A stretch of DNA of 64,000 nucleotides. It comes from JBGAPH01 sp046349955. GTDB lineage: Bacteria > Planctomycetota > Planctomycetia > Pirellulales > JBGAPH01. Both the position numbers and the translations under genes were made by a program. The notes under the pieces were generated by a model. That model had not been told where the DNA came from. It was given only the letters and a program-made list of their open reading frames with translations, and searched no databases. The DNA lies in the NCBI GenBank assembly GCA_046349955.1, contig JAXMBI010000009.1, positions 62,001 to 126,000 of the forward strand. Direction: 5' to 3'. Shown piece by piece: positions 27,701 through 36,522 of this stretch (its first letter is position 1; each line of letters starts with the position of its first letter).

Positions 27701-28561
27701 TTAGAGCGCGTCGACTTCCTTGAACATCTCGTCGAGCTCGGCGCGGGTGGGGCGGAACTCGCTGCTCACGCCGCGGCGGGCCTGCTCGATGGCGATCTTG
27801 GGGGCTAGGTCGTTGGCGAAGCCCAAGATGGCCGAGGCCATGGTGCGGAAGAAAGCCATCTCGGCGTGGCCGAGCAGCTCCATGCGGCCAGCCAACGGGC
27901 CGAAAAAGCCGTAGGAGGCCAAAATGCCGAGGAACGTTCCGACGAGCGCGGCGCCCACCTTATGGCCGATTTCATGCACGGGGCCATCGATGGCGCCCAT
28001 CGTGATCACGATGCCGAGCACCGCCGCCACGATGCCAAAGCCAGGCAAGCCGTCGGCTGTCTTCGAGAGCGCGAGCAGCGGAGCATGGTGCTCGTCTTCG
28101 AGCACCTTCATCTCGGTATCGAGCAGGCCGGCCAACTGGTCGGGCTTGGCCGAGCCCTCGATGATCGGCGAGAGGGCGCCGCAGAGGAACTCGGTGACGT
28201 GGTGATTGTGCGCCAGGCCCGGATACTTGCTAAAGATCGCACTGTCATGCGGATTCGAGACGTGCGATTCGAGCGACATCAGGCCGTCACGCCGCGCGGT
28301 TTTGAGCAGATCGTAGAGGAGCTTGAACAGCTCCTTGTAGGCCCCTTTGTTGTAAGGGGTCCCCTTCAGGCACTGCAGCACCCCCTTGGTCAGGTCGACG
28401 AGGATCTTCTTCGACGACATGATGATGAGCGCGCCCAGGGCAGCGCCGCCGATCGTCACGACTTCCGAAGGGTGGATGAGCGCGCCGATATGGCCGCCGG
28501 CCCAGGTGAACCCGGCCAGCACGCTGCCGATGACGACGATGCAACCGACGATGACGATCAT
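27701..28561 (-). CDS. motA: Flagellar motor stator protein MotA
   Basis: A 286-aa MotA homologue. It has four hydrophobic helices, two near the N-terminus (about 2-24 and 33-52) and two after residue 165, with the large cytoplasmic loop between. The family segments GLPGFGIVAAVLGIVITMGAIDGP and LVGTFLGILASYGFFGPLAGRME are complete. Together with MotB it forms the stator complex in the inner membrane. It is 52 bases ahead of motB. Known MotA proteins of E. coli type are 295 aa, so this is full length. The gene starts about 330 bases before the tmRNA gene, which is divergent. Confidence 0.95.
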   Translation of the reverse strand: MIVIVGCIVVIGSVLAGFTWAGGHIGALIHPSEVVTIGGAALGALIIMSSKKILVDLTKGVLQCLKGTPYNKGAYKELFKLLYDLLKTARRDGLMSLESHVSNPHDSAIFSKYPGLAHNHHVTEFLCGALSPIIEGSAKPDQLAGLLDTEMKVLEDEHHAPLLALSKTADGLPGFGIVAAVLGIVITMGAIDGPVHEIGHKVGAALVGTFLGILASYGFFGPLAGRMELLGHAEMAFFRTMASAILGFANDLAPKIAIEQARRGVSSEFRPTRAELDEMFKEVDAL

Positions 28562-28891
28562 GGCGACCTTCGGTGGGAACGGGAGGCAGGCAGTGCGGCG
28601 GGCCGAGCGGCGAACGGCCCCTCGGCAGGGGCCCAGGGTGCGGCCGATCGCTACAACTATCTAGCATGCCGGCGATTGCGGGGCCGGCGGCGCGTTACCC
28701 CGGTCTTGGACCGGGGCGAAGGGTTTTGGGGTCATGGCCGTAAAGTGCTCAACTAAAACACCTTACGTCGATTTCATCCGTGCGAACGCAGGATCAGATT
28801 GGCGCCCGTCTTCACGCCGACCGCCGGGCTTCTATAATTCATGCTGCCGAACCAGTCCTGCCGATTTTGGCTGGGCTGCTGCTTTGCTCTC
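28562..28891. other. Intergenic region between motA and ssrA
   Basis: About 330 bases separating divergent motA and ssrA. It holds the ssrA promoter at 28811-28838 and otherwise no supported gene. Confidence 0.6.
28811..28838 (+). promoter_or_regulatory. Promoter of ssrA
   Basis: TTCACG (28811-28816), a 16-base spacer and a perfect TATAAT (28833-28838). The predicted transcription start would be near 28845, giving a precursor with a leader of about 45 bases before the mature tmRNA 5' end. Confidence 0.55.
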
Positions 28892-29253
28892 GGGGGCGAA
28901 ATGGTATCGACCGGGCAGCGTGAAGCGCCGGCGGCGTGCCGTGGTTGGTCAGTTGGCCACGTTAAAAGCTGACCAAAATCTTCAATTGCTGAAGACTCGT
29001 TTGCTTTGGCTGCCTAACTAAACGGCATCCCCGACTGCGGACCTTCGTCGGAGAGGTTCAAAAGTTGGCCACTTAATTCCGAATCGCCTCGAGTCATCGA
29101 CGGGTACGTTCGAGGCTAAACAAGTTCCTGTCTGACTCGGCCCCGACCCCGTCGGCTGGGGAGGCCGAGCGATACGCAGAAATGAGCCGACTACGCACGT
29201 AGAAGTCGACGTGGAAATGTCGCGGGACGCGGGTTCGATTCCCGCCGCCTCCA
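28892..29253 (+). ncRNA. ssrA: Transfer-messenger RNA (tmRNA)
   Basis: A one-piece tmRNA of about 362 nt, which with SmpB rescues stalled ribosomes by adding a degradation tag. The 5' end GGGGGCGAAATGG pairs with the 3' end CGCCTCC to make a 7-base acceptor stem (one G-U pair). The 3' part has a T-arm with GGGTTCGATTCCC. The tag reading frame at 28988-29017 reads AEDSFALAA followed by TAA, ending in the usual ALAA degron; A at position -4 before the resume codon fits the known requirement. A second, longer frame in the same place (starting ADQNL) lacks that degron. The CCA end is not encoded. A promoter and a strong terminator bracket it. Confidence 0.95.
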
Positions 29254-29255
29254 CT

Positions 29256-29313
29256 CCCCTGATTTGCTGACCGTCGCCCCTAGCGGCGAAGGGCTGCAAA
29301 TCAGGGGTTTTTT
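29256..29313 (+). terminator. Rho-independent terminator of ssrA
   Basis: A perfect 12-base inverted repeat (CCCCTGATTTGC at 29256-29267 and its complement at 29296-29307) followed by six T. The loop itself contains a smaller hairpin. Confidence 0.85.
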
Positions 29314-29323
29314 CGTGCGCGGA

Positions 29324-29359
29324 GGGCCGTGGGCTTCGGTTCGCTGCGCGTCCCACGGC
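29324..29359. repeat. Inverted repeat downstream of the ssrA terminator
   Basis: GGCCGTGGG and CCCACGGCC form a 9-base inverted repeat around an 18-base loop, between the ssrA terminator and the P450 gene. No T-run follows. It may be a structural or regulatory hairpin, or noise. Confidence 0.3.
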
Positions 29360-29501
29360 CAAAGATTGTGCAAAGCGCGGGCTGGCGAGCAGCGCTGTCT
29401 GGCGCGAGAATTGGGCGAAGGTCGCTGAGCGGCGCTTCCGTGCGATCGCTCGAGATCATGGCCTCTTGCCAATTCGTCGGACTCGGCGTGGAGTCGCTGC
29501 A

Positions 29502-30935
29502 ATGTCCAACTCCGCTCCCACCTTGCCTCCCGGTCCCTCGGCCCCTGCATGGTGGCAATTAATCCGTTTCGCCGGCGACCCGCTGGCCCTGCTCGACGAA
29601 TGTCAGCGGCGCTTCGGCGACGCATTCACGCTCAACATCGCCGGCAACGGCAGATTCGTCATGCTGTCCGACCCCAACGCCGTTCGTGAGGTGTTTCGGG
29701 GCGATCCGAATGTGCTTCACTCCGGCGAGGCCAACTCGCTCTTCACCGCGACCGTGGGGCGTAATTCGGTATTGGTGCTCGACGGAGTATCGCACGCCAG
29801 GCAGCGCCGCGTTTTGGTTCCGCCCATGAAAGGCGAACGGATGCGGGCCTTTTTCGACACGATGCAGGCGGAGACGCGGGAAGCCGTGCGGGAGTGGCCG
29901 CGCGGGACCCCGTTCCCCACGCTTCCTTCGCTGCGGCGCATCACCTTGCGTGTCATCCTGCGGACGGCCTTGGGGCTCGAGTGCGGGCCAGACCTGGACC
30001 GCTTCGAACGGAAGATTGAGACCTTCTTGGCGAACGGCAGGCAGCGCTATGCGCTCGTGCTCATGACGGTCGTGCCGATCGAACGGCTGAGCGGATCGCG
30101 GTGGGCGCCGCTGTTCCGGCAATTGAGCGACCTGGACGACGATCTGTTTGCATTCATCGCGGCCAGACGGCGTGGCGAACACGCCGTGACGGGCCAAAAT
30201 GTCCTCGACGATCTGCTGAGCGCGAAACACGAGGACGGCGCTGCGCTCGACGACCGCGAAGTGCGCGATGCGCTCATCACGATGCTCATCGCCGGACACG
30301 AAACCACGGCTCTCGCGCTCTCCTGGGCGCTCGTCGAGATCGGGCAGCGCCCGCAGGTCGTCGATCGACTGTATTATGAACTTGCCCGCGTCACGGAGGG
30401 AGGACCGCTGGCGGCGGAGCATCTCCCTGCCTTGGAGTACCTCGATTGCGTCATCCGCGAAAGCCTGCGGCTGCGTCCGATCGCACCTTTCGTTGTCCGC
30501 AAGACGATGCAGCCGTATTCGCTCGACGGCCGAGAGTTTCCGGCGGGCGTCGTGCTCTGTCCCTGCGCGTATCTGGTCCACCGGCGGGAGGATCTCTATC
30601 CCTTGGCGGGCCAATTCCGGCCGGAGCGATTCCTGGAGCGCAAGTATGGGCCGCATGAATGGCTTCCGTTCGGCGGCGGCAACCGGATCTGCCTCGGGAT
30701 GCCGTTTGCGATGTACGAGATGAAGGTCCTGATCGCCACGCTCCTGAGCCAAGTGCGGCCGACTCGCCCCGCGGGCGCTGTTTCCAGAGCGCGGCGATAT
30801 GGCATCGTGCTAGGGCCCGATGATGGGGGTCGGATCGTCGTGCAATCGACGCACGCTCCAACCCAAACTTTGTTGGAATCGGCCGCACCGCTTGCGGTAG
30901 GTCCTAGCGTTTCCCCTAAGGCGACGCCGCGGTAA
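29502..30935 (+). CDS. Cytochrome P450
   Basis: A 477-aa soluble cytochrome P450, a haem monooxygenase. All core motifs are intact: the I-helix AGHETT oxygen-activation motif, the ExxR motif ESLR (E320), and the haem-ligand loop PFGGGNRICLG with the Cys at residue 397. The proline-rich start (PTLPPGP) resembles CYP110-like bacterial enzymes. The ATG at 29502 is preceded by GGAG and was preferred to an upstream Met at 29466. No ferredoxin or reductase gene is adjacent, so the redox partner must be encoded elsewhere. The substrate is not deducible; fatty acids, alkanes or terpenoids are typical for such families. Confidence 0.94.
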   Translation: MSNSAPTLPPGPSAPAWWQLIRFAGDPLALLDECQRRFGDAFTLNIAGNGRFVMLSDPNAVREVFRGDPNVLHSGEANSLFTATVGRNSVLVLDGVSHARQRRVLVPPMKGERMRAFFDTMQAETREAVREWPRGTPFPTLPSLRRITLRVILRTALGLECGPDLDRFERKIETFLANGRQRYALVLMTVVPIERLSGSRWAPLFRQLSDLDDDLFAFIAARRRGEHAVTGQNVLDDLLSAKHEDGAALDDREVRDALITMLIAGHETTALALSWALVEIGQRPQVVDRLYYELARVTEGGPLAAEHLPALEYLDCVIRESLRLRPIAPFVVRKTMQPYSLDGREFPAGVVLCPCAYLVHRREDLYPLAGQFRPERFLERKYGPHEWLPFGGGNRICLGMPFAMYEMKVLIATLLSQVRPTRPAGAVSRARRYGIVLGPDDGGRIVVQSTHAPTQTLLESAAPLAVGPSVSPKATPR

Positions 30936-31050
30936 CGCTGCTTCCCTGAGCGCTTGTGGTGGTTGCACCTTCTGATCCATCGGCCGTTTTCAGTAGGCGT
31001 CTGGGGGAATGTCCGGCTTCCGCGGCGCTGCATGATGCTAGTGTTTGGGC

Positions 31051-31236
31051 ATGAACCCTGAAGCCCCCCTGTCAACGCTGCTCGAAGCTCTTGCGCTCAG
31101 CCAACTGGAGTTGGAGCGATTCGAGGCCGAGCGTGAGCGGTCCACAGCCATTACGGCCCAAGCGCGATCGCTCATCCGGCGCGAGTGCGGCGGTCGAGCA
31201 GACACGGAACATGGCGACGACGTTCTGGAAGGGTAA
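31051..31236 (+). CDS. Possible small protein, unsupported by homology
   Basis: A 61-aa reading frame (MNPEAPLSTLLEALALSQLE...) that would form one acidic amphipathic helix (about residues 5-45). It fills part of the 484-base gap between the P450 and the esterase fusion. No family is recognised and there is no clear ribosome binding site, so it could be chance. The remainder of this gap holds nothing I can support. Confidence 0.25.
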   Translation: MNPEAPLSTLLEALALSQLELERFEAERERSTAITAQARSLIRRECGGRADTEHGDDVLEG

Positions 31237-31419
31237 CGCCGCGGGCGTTGACCGCTGTCGGGAAGTCGATCGCCGGTGCGCCGTGATGGTAGGGCGCAAA
31301 TCACTATTTCGCCGAGCTGCGCTGGCGACGTACCTCATCAGCGGCGCTGCTTCTCCTTGTTTGCGTGGCGGACGCCGCTCGCTTATCCTGCGGGCGCCCC
31401 ACCTTCCAGGAGTCTTCCC

Positions 31420-32826
31420 ATGCGCACGCTCCCTAGACATCGCGCGACGAAAGCGTCTTTCGCCTCCCTTGCCTGCTGGCTCTGCCTGCTTTCGGTCTCC
31501 CAGGCCGACGAGCCAGGCTTCAAGTCGATCTTCAACGGTAAGGACCTGACTGGTTGGCGCGTCGGCTACACCGATCTCGCCGGCCAGACGACCTCCCCCG
31601 ATGGCCGGTTCGCGGTCAAGGACGGTGTCTTGGCGGCGGTCGGCTCGAAGGACCTGCCCCCGAAGATGGTCGAGCTCGAAACCACGGAGTCTTTCGACGG
31701 CGACTTCACGTTGCGGCTGGAGTTCCGCGCCGCGAGGGACGCCAACAGCGGCCTGCACCTCCGCGACAAGGCCCTGGCTCACCAACTGCAAATCCGCGAC
31801 TATCCTCGGGCCGGCCCCTACAAGTCCCTCGCGGGCTACAAGGAGGGGGACTGGAACGCAATCGAGGTGGTGGTGACCGGCGGCAAGGCTCGCGGCGCCT
31901 GCAACGGCGAACTGCTCGAGGCGGCCCTCGAGATTCCGGCCTACGGGCCCCTTGCTCTGCAATCCGAGATCAATGTCGTCGAGTACCGCAACCTGCGGGT
32001 GAGGCGCGACGATCCAGGCCAAGTGGTCCAGCGCGACATTCCCTATGCCACGCCCGCGCACGAGCGCCAAGTGCTCGACGTCTATGCGCCGCCCGGCGCG
32101 AAGGACCGGCCCGTCGTGTTCTGGATCCACGGCGGCGGCTGGCAGACGGGAGACAAGTCGAGCATTCAACGCAAGCCGCGGGCATTCACCGACAAGGGGT
32201 TCGTCTTCGTTTCGACGAACTATCGGCTCCTGCCGCACGTTCCGATGGAGACGATCGTGGGCGACGTCGCCCAGGCGATCGGCTGGGTCCACAAGCACAT
32301 TGCGGAGTTCGGCGGCGACCCAAGCCGGATCTTTGTGATGGGCCATTCCGCCGGAGCTCAACTCGCCGCGCTCGTCTGTATCGATGAGCGCTACCTGAAG
32401 GCCGAGGGGGTGTCGCTGGCGGTCCTTCGGGGCTGCGTGCCAGTCGATGGGGACACTTTCGACGTGCCGGCCATGATCGAAACGGCGGAAACGCGACGCC
32501 GCGTGCATGGCCTGCCGCAAGCGACGTACGGCCACCGCGAGAAATTCGGGAACGACCCTGCGAAGCACCGCGACCTTTCCGCTGTGACCCATGTGGCCCC
32601 CGGAAAAGGCATTCCTCCGTTTCTGATCATGCACGTCGCCGAGCATCCCGACACCGGCGCCCAGGCGCAGCGGTTGGCGGAGGCGCTCGAGGGCGCCGGC
32701 GTCCCGGTGCAACTCTACGGCGCCCGGGAATCCACCCATAGCAAGATCAACACCGATCTCGGCCTGCCTGACGATCCCGGTACGAAGGCGCTGTTCGAGT
32801 TCGTCGACCGGGCGCAACAGCAATAG
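31420..32826 (+). CDS. Secreted DUF1080-alpha/beta hydrolase fusion
   Basis: A 468-aa exported two-domain protein. Residues 1-25 are a signal peptide. Residues about 28-205 match the 3-keto-disaccharide hydrolase/DUF1080 sandwich domain (FKSIFNGKDLTGW, EFRAARDANSGLHLRD). Residues about 215-468 form an alpha/beta hydrolase of the esterase-lipase type with the oxyanion motif HGGGW, the nucleophile GHSAGA (S310) and a C-terminal His in ESTHSKIN. The chosen ATG has AGGAG at 7 bases. In planctomycetes DUF1080 and esterase genes usually stand alone, so the fusion suggests joint action on a substituted sugar or polysaccharide; this is inference. Confidence 0.92.
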   Translation: MRTLPRHRATKASFASLACWLCLLSVSQADEPGFKSIFNGKDLTGWRVGYTDLAGQTTSPDGRFAVKDGVLAAVGSKDLPPKMVELETTESFDGDFTLRLEFRAARDANSGLHLRDKALAHQLQIRDYPRAGPYKSLAGYKEGDWNAIEVVVTGGKARGACNGELLEAALEIPAYGPLALQSEINVVEYRNLRVRRDDPGQVVQRDIPYATPAHERQVLDVYAPPGAKDRPVVFWIHGGGWQTGDKSSIQRKPRAFTDKGFVFVSTNYRLLPHVPMETIVGDVAQAIGWVHKHIAEFGGDPSRIFVMGHSAGAQLAALVCIDERYLKAEGVSLAVLRGCVPVDGDTFDVPAMIETAETRRRVHGLPQATYGHREKFGNDPAKHRDLSAVTHVAPGKGIPPFLIMHVAEHPDTGAQAQRLAEALEGAGVPVQLYGARESTHSKINTDLGLPDDPGTKALFEFVDRAQQQ

Positions 32827-33148
32827 CCGCGGGCTTGACCCCGTCGGGTTTAGGGCGGCGGCCGGCTCGTTGATTCGGGCGTCGACTGCGCAGTTTCTGC
32901 CCGACACGCGGCGACTTGACGGGCGGGCAGCCGGCTCGACCGGACCGCAGCGCACGTCTGCCCCCGCACGTTCCGCAGGAATCCGACACCACAACTTTCA
33001 CGGCGGTTGCTGCTTGCGTCAGAAACGCTGCGGAGCCCCCGCCAGAAGGCTGGCATTCCTCGCGCGAACCGGCCAAAATCGGGCATAGGGTTTGCACCCC
33101 TGGCCCACGGGGGTCAAAGGCTTTGGCTCAGTTTACGCGCCACGCTCC
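32827..33148. other. Intergenic region without supported gene
   Basis: About 322 bases between the esterase fusion and the fatty acid hydroxylase family gene. I see only weak frames on the minus strand and no strong promoter or terminator. Confidence 0.4.
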
Positions 33149-33952
33149 ATGCTTGCTCTCGCCCTCGAATTCGCCTGCATTTACTTGGTGATTCTGGTCT
33201 TCGGGTACATCGTGCCGGCCGGCCAGCTCTATGTGCGGTATCACCTTCTGCGGAAGCCGGAAGACGAAGCGCGGCGAATTCAGTTGCGGCGGCCGACGTC
33301 TGAGCAAACGTGGCGCGAGATCCGTTTCTCGCTCCTCTCGATCGCCATCTTCGCCGTCATGGGCACGGCCCTCTTCGAACTGTGGCGGGCGGGCCGGACG
33401 GGACTCTATACCCACCTGCACGACTACCCCTTGTGGTATCTGCCGGTCAGCTTCGCGCTGAGCCTCTTCCTCTTCGACACCTATTTCTATTGGCTGCACC
33501 GCTTCATGCACTTGCGGCCGGTGTTCCCCTACACTCACTGGGGCCACCACCGCTCGGTCAGCCCAACCCCCTGGGCGATCTACTCGTTTCAGCCGGCCGA
33601 GGCAATTCTGCAATTCGTAGGCATCATGCTGCTCGTCGTCTTCTTGCCTATGCATCTGGTGGTGTTTTGGGCGTTTCTCTCGTTCGACACGCTCGTGAAC
33701 ACCGCCGGTCACACGGGCTACGAGATCATCCCCCAGGCGCTCTCGCGGCTGCCGTTGCTGCGGACGTTCAACACCGTGACGCACCACGACGCCCACCATA
33801 CGAACACGCGGGTCAACTTCGGCGTGTTCTTCAACATCTGGGATCGGTGGATGGGGACGTTTTCAGAGGGAACGCCCAAGGCGCTTACGCGGGAGCAGAA
33901 TGAAAGCGGGGCCAGCGCAGCAGTAAACGTGTCCGTTGGGGCGCCCGAGTGA
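33149..33952 (+). CDS. Fatty acid hydroxylase superfamily (sterol desaturase-like) membrane protein
   Basis: A 267-aa integral membrane di-iron oxygenase. Four or more hydrophobic helices (about residues 4-24, 70-88, 110-130, 163-185) carry the histidine clusters HRFMH, HWGHH and HDAHH that bind the di-iron centre. Such enzymes hydroxylate or desaturate sterols, carotenoids or fatty acids. The start at 33149 gives a membrane N-terminus; an in-frame Met at 33092 adds a short unrelated leader. It is convergent with the following GNAT gene. Substrate unknown. Confidence 0.92.
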   Translation: MLALALEFACIYLVILVFGYIVPAGQLYVRYHLLRKPEDEARRIQLRRPTSEQTWREIRFSLLSIAIFAVMGTALFELWRAGRTGLYTHLHDYPLWYLPVSFALSLFLFDTYFYWLHRFMHLRPVFPYTHWGHHRSVSPTPWAIYSFQPAEAILQFVGIMLLVVFLPMHLVVFWAFLSFDTLVNTAGHTGYEIIPQALSRLPLLRTFNTVTHHDAHHTNTRVNFGVFFNIWDRWMGTFSEGTPKALTREQNESGASAAVNVSVGAPE

Positions 33953-33958
33953 TTTCTG

Positions 33959-34675
33959 CTAGCGGCTCGCCGCGGCCGTCAACTCGCTGAGCCGCAGTCG
34001 CTGGCGCCCCGTCGCATCGAAGTTGCTCGGATCGAGCCAGCGGCGAAACGCCTGCTCGAGCGCCGGCCACTCCCGGTCGAGGATCGAATACCAGGCGGTG
34101 TCGCGCGAGCGGCCCTTGTAGATCGTGGCCTGACGAAACACCCCCTCGAAACAGAAACCCAGTCGCTCGGCAGCCGCGCGCGAGGGGGCGTTGAGTGCGT
34201 CGCACTTCCATTCGTAACGCCGGTAGCCGAGGCCAAAGGCTCGCCCCATCAGGAGGTACATCGCCTCCGTGGCTGCCGGCGTCCGCTGCAGGAGCGGCGC
34301 ATAGTGCAGATGGCCCACCTCGATCGTGCCGACATTCGGCGTGATCCGCAGATAGCTCGCTAGTCCCGCCGGTTGGCCGCTGGCGGCCTCGACGATCGCA
34401 AAGAACTGCGGATCCTCGCCTCCGGTGTCCCGTTCGAGCCACGCCTGAAAGGCAGCCAAGTCGGCGAACGGGCCGTAGGGCAGATAGGTCCAACTCCGCT
34501 GATCTGAGGCCGCCGAGAGGGCTGCGAACAGGGGCGCTGCGTGCCGGCCAGGTTCGAGCGGCTCGAGCCGGCAATGCGCCCCCGCGAGCGATGTTCGGGG
34601 GGGCGTGCCCGCGGGACTCCAGTCAGGCAGCGGCGGACCGATGGGCTGGCCAAAGGCGTTGACGATTTCAGACAC
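33959..34675 (-). CDS. GNAT family N-acetyltransferase (RimJ/RimL-like)
   Basis: A 238-aa protein of the acetyltransferase type 3 (RimJ/RimL) group. It begins VSEIVNAFGQPIGPPLPDW, a characteristic opening of such GNAT proteins, then GAHCRLEPLEPGRHAAPLF, a mid motif (GTIEVGHLHY) and the CoA-binding/C-terminal segment (ATEAMYLLMGRAFGLGYRRYEWKCDALN). The GTG start has GAGG six bases upstream; the in-frame extension further upstream would overlap the divergent gene and lacks homology. Substrate unknown. Confidence 0.88.
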   Translation of the reverse strand: MSEIVNAFGQPIGPPLPDWSPAGTPPRTSLAGAHCRLEPLEPGRHAAPLFAALSAASDQRSWTYLPYGPFADLAAFQAWLERDTGGEDPQFFAIVEAASGQPAGLASYLRITPNVGTIEVGHLHYAPLLQRTPAATEAMYLLMGRAFGLGYRRYEWKCDALNAPSRAAAERLGFCFEGVFRQATIYKGRSRDTAWYSILDREWPALEQAFRRWLDPSNFDATGRQRLRLSELTAAASR

Positions 34676-34864
34676 GAAGGGCCTCGACAATGGCAAACTG
34701 AGGTAGGCGAGCGGAATAGGCGATGGTTGTAGTGTGCCGGAAGGCTTGCCGCAATTGACCCGATCTGCCTGATTCGATATAGATTCGCCCCAGCTTGCCG
34801 CGTTCGGCCGCCGCAATCCTGGCGACCGCGGCAAGGCTGTTCCCTCCTTCCTCTCTTCCGCAGC

Positions 34865-35842
34865 ATGATGTCGAGCGCGAAGCCTGCCCGACCCCCAGCG
34901 CCGCCGCCGGCGCGCGGGGGCATGCCTGCGCGGATGCATGCCCTCTACGTAACGAGTTCGCAGCGGACCGGCGCTTGGCTAGCCGAGGCGTTCGCCAGCG
35001 ACAGCGCGGCTGAGGTCGAGCTCGAGGAAGTGGTCGGGGCCGCAGCGGGGCTGGCCCGCCTACGTGATCAGTCTTTCGACGCGGTGTTGGTGAGCCACGA
35101 GCCGGGCCGGCTCGACGCGCTACAACTGGTCGAGGGCCTGCGGGCCGGAGGGGCCGACGAACCCGTGGTGGTGCTGGGGGCGCAGAGCGAACAAGAAATG
35201 GCGCCCCTGTGCTACGAGACCGGCGCCGACGCGTATGTTTGCGTCAACACGGCCACCACGCGCGCGCTGATTTGGGTCGTGGCGCGGGCCATCGAACGGC
35301 AAAGGCTCATCCGCGAAAACCGCCGGCTCCAACAGCTCGACCGCCAGCGGCTCGTGCATGAACATCAGGAGGTCGACCGCCTGCTTGCCCAACAGCGCGC
35401 GTTGCTGGCCGACTTTGAAACGTTGGCGGACAGTCCCAGCCAGACGCCGGTCCCCGCCGCGAACTCGCCCGCCCGCAAGCCTTGCGAGTTCGACGCCGCC
35501 GCACTGCCGGATACGCTCGTCAATCACTATCGGGAATTGTTGCGGGCCCACGTCATCATGGGTTCCGGCAACTTGGGGGCGGAAATGAGCCTGCTGGCCG
35601 AGTTGCTCGCCTCGGCTCGGATCGGCGCGCAGCAGACGATGCTGCTCCACCTGCAGGTGCTCGAGGAGCTGATTCGCGGACTGGGCACGCGCAGCGCCCG
35701 TCACGTGATGACGCGGGCCGACCTGCTGGTGGTCGAGGTGCTCGTGCATCTGGCCGAGCACTACCGCCGCCGCTATCTCGAGCGGCAGCATCCGGCTCAC
35801 CAGCTCGAGCTGCCGGGCTTCAGCGAGACTGCGGCCGCCTAA
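34865..35842 (+). CDS. Receiver-like protein with a degenerate phosphorylation site
   Basis: A 325-aa protein. Residues about 24-145 have the fold pattern of a response-regulator receiver (ALYVTSSQRTGAWLAEAF, then FDAVLVSHEPGRLDAL, then EPVVVLGAQ, then GADAYV), but the phospho-acceptor position that should follow the third strand is SH, not Asp. A coiled coil follows (about 145-190), then a Pro-rich linker and a helical C-terminal domain (about 215-315). It has no DNA-binding motif. The protein may be a pseudo-receiver that acts by protein contact. Start sites at 34868, 34922 or 34934 are alternatives. It is divergent from the GNAT gene. Confidence 0.72.
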   Translation: MMSSAKPARPPAPPPARGGMPARMHALYVTSSQRTGAWLAEAFASDSAAEVELEEVVGAAAGLARLRDQSFDAVLVSHEPGRLDALQLVEGLRAGGADEPVVVLGAQSEQEMAPLCYETGADAYVCVNTATTRALIWVVARAIERQRLIRENRRLQQLDRQRLVHEHQEVDRLLAQQRALLADFETLADSPSQTPVPAANSPARKPCEFDAAALPDTLVNHYRELLRAHVIMGSGNLGAEMSLLAELLASARIGAQQTMLLHLQVLEELIRGLGTRSARHVMTRADLLVVEVLVHLAEHYRRRYLERQHPAHQLELPGFSETAAA

Positions 35843-35935
35843 ACGCTTGCCGCGGCAGCTGCTGACCGGCTAGCCTTGGGGCCGGCGTTCTCGCGCCAAG
35901 CTGCCAGCGCGGCGCCACCCCAGGGATGTTGAACC

Positions 35936-36319
35936 ATGACCGACGCACACACGACCGTCGCCGAGCTCCGCCAATTAGTCGGCCAGTTCGTATCCGAGCG
36001 AAACTGGGAGCAGTTTCACACGCCCAAGAATCTGAGCATGTCGCTGGCGATCGAGGCCGCCGAGCTGATGGAGCACTTTCAGTGGCTCACGCCCGAGCAA
36101 TCTCGGGAGGTCGGCGGCGACGAAGCTCGCCGCGGCGCCGCCGGCGAGGAACTGGCCGACGTGATTTGCTACGCGCTGGCGCTGGCCAACGAGCTGGGGC
36201 TCGACGTTGCCGCTGCGATGCAGGCCAAAATGCACAAGAACGCCCTCAAATATCCCGTGGCGGAGTATCGCGGACGATATGGGCAGGGCGATGCGCGTCC
36301 TGTGGATCGGGCCGATTAG
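35936..36319 (+). CDS. MazG-like nucleotide pyrophosphohydrolase
   Basis: A 127-aa all-alpha NTP pyrophosphohydrolase. The helix FHTPKNLSMSLAIEAAELMEHFQW and the second metal helix EELADVICYALALANELG carry the EAAEL and EELAD acidic residues that bind magnesium in the MazG/dCTPase family. Length matches the small MazG-like (XTP3-type) enzymes. It hydrolyses (d)NTPs to monophosphates, probably cleaning the nucleotide pool. It lies about 90 bases after the pseudo-receiver gene on the same strand. Confidence 0.9.
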   Translation: MTDAHTTVAELRQLVGQFVSERNWEQFHTPKNLSMSLAIEAAELMEHFQWLTPEQSREVGGDEARRGAAGEELADVICYALALANELGLDVAAAMQAKMHKNALKYPVAEYRGRYGQGDARPVDRAD

Positions 36320-36522
36320 TGGGGCCGTGCGGGCACGCGGTTGTTGTTTTTTCGGCGTGGCTTGCAGTCGACGCGCTCGAGAGCCTGGGGGTTGCCCCTG
36401 TCCGTCCCCCCCGCCCCAACCGAAGTGCGCAGTACGGTTGAGCGGTTAGGCGTTCCGTCGCGGCAGGGCCCGTAGCAGGGCGACGGCGGATTGCACTCGA
36501 CTCTGCAGACCGGGCACAGAGC

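Noticed and set aside
28734..29021. Open reading frame running through the tmRNA 5' half
   Set aside because: It overlaps the conserved tmRNA structure; the tag is read in another frame ending in ALAA.
31072..32994. Long minus-strand frame of about 640 codons
   Set aside because: It is antisense to the DUF1080-esterase fusion, which has a signal peptide, motifs and a ribosome binding site.
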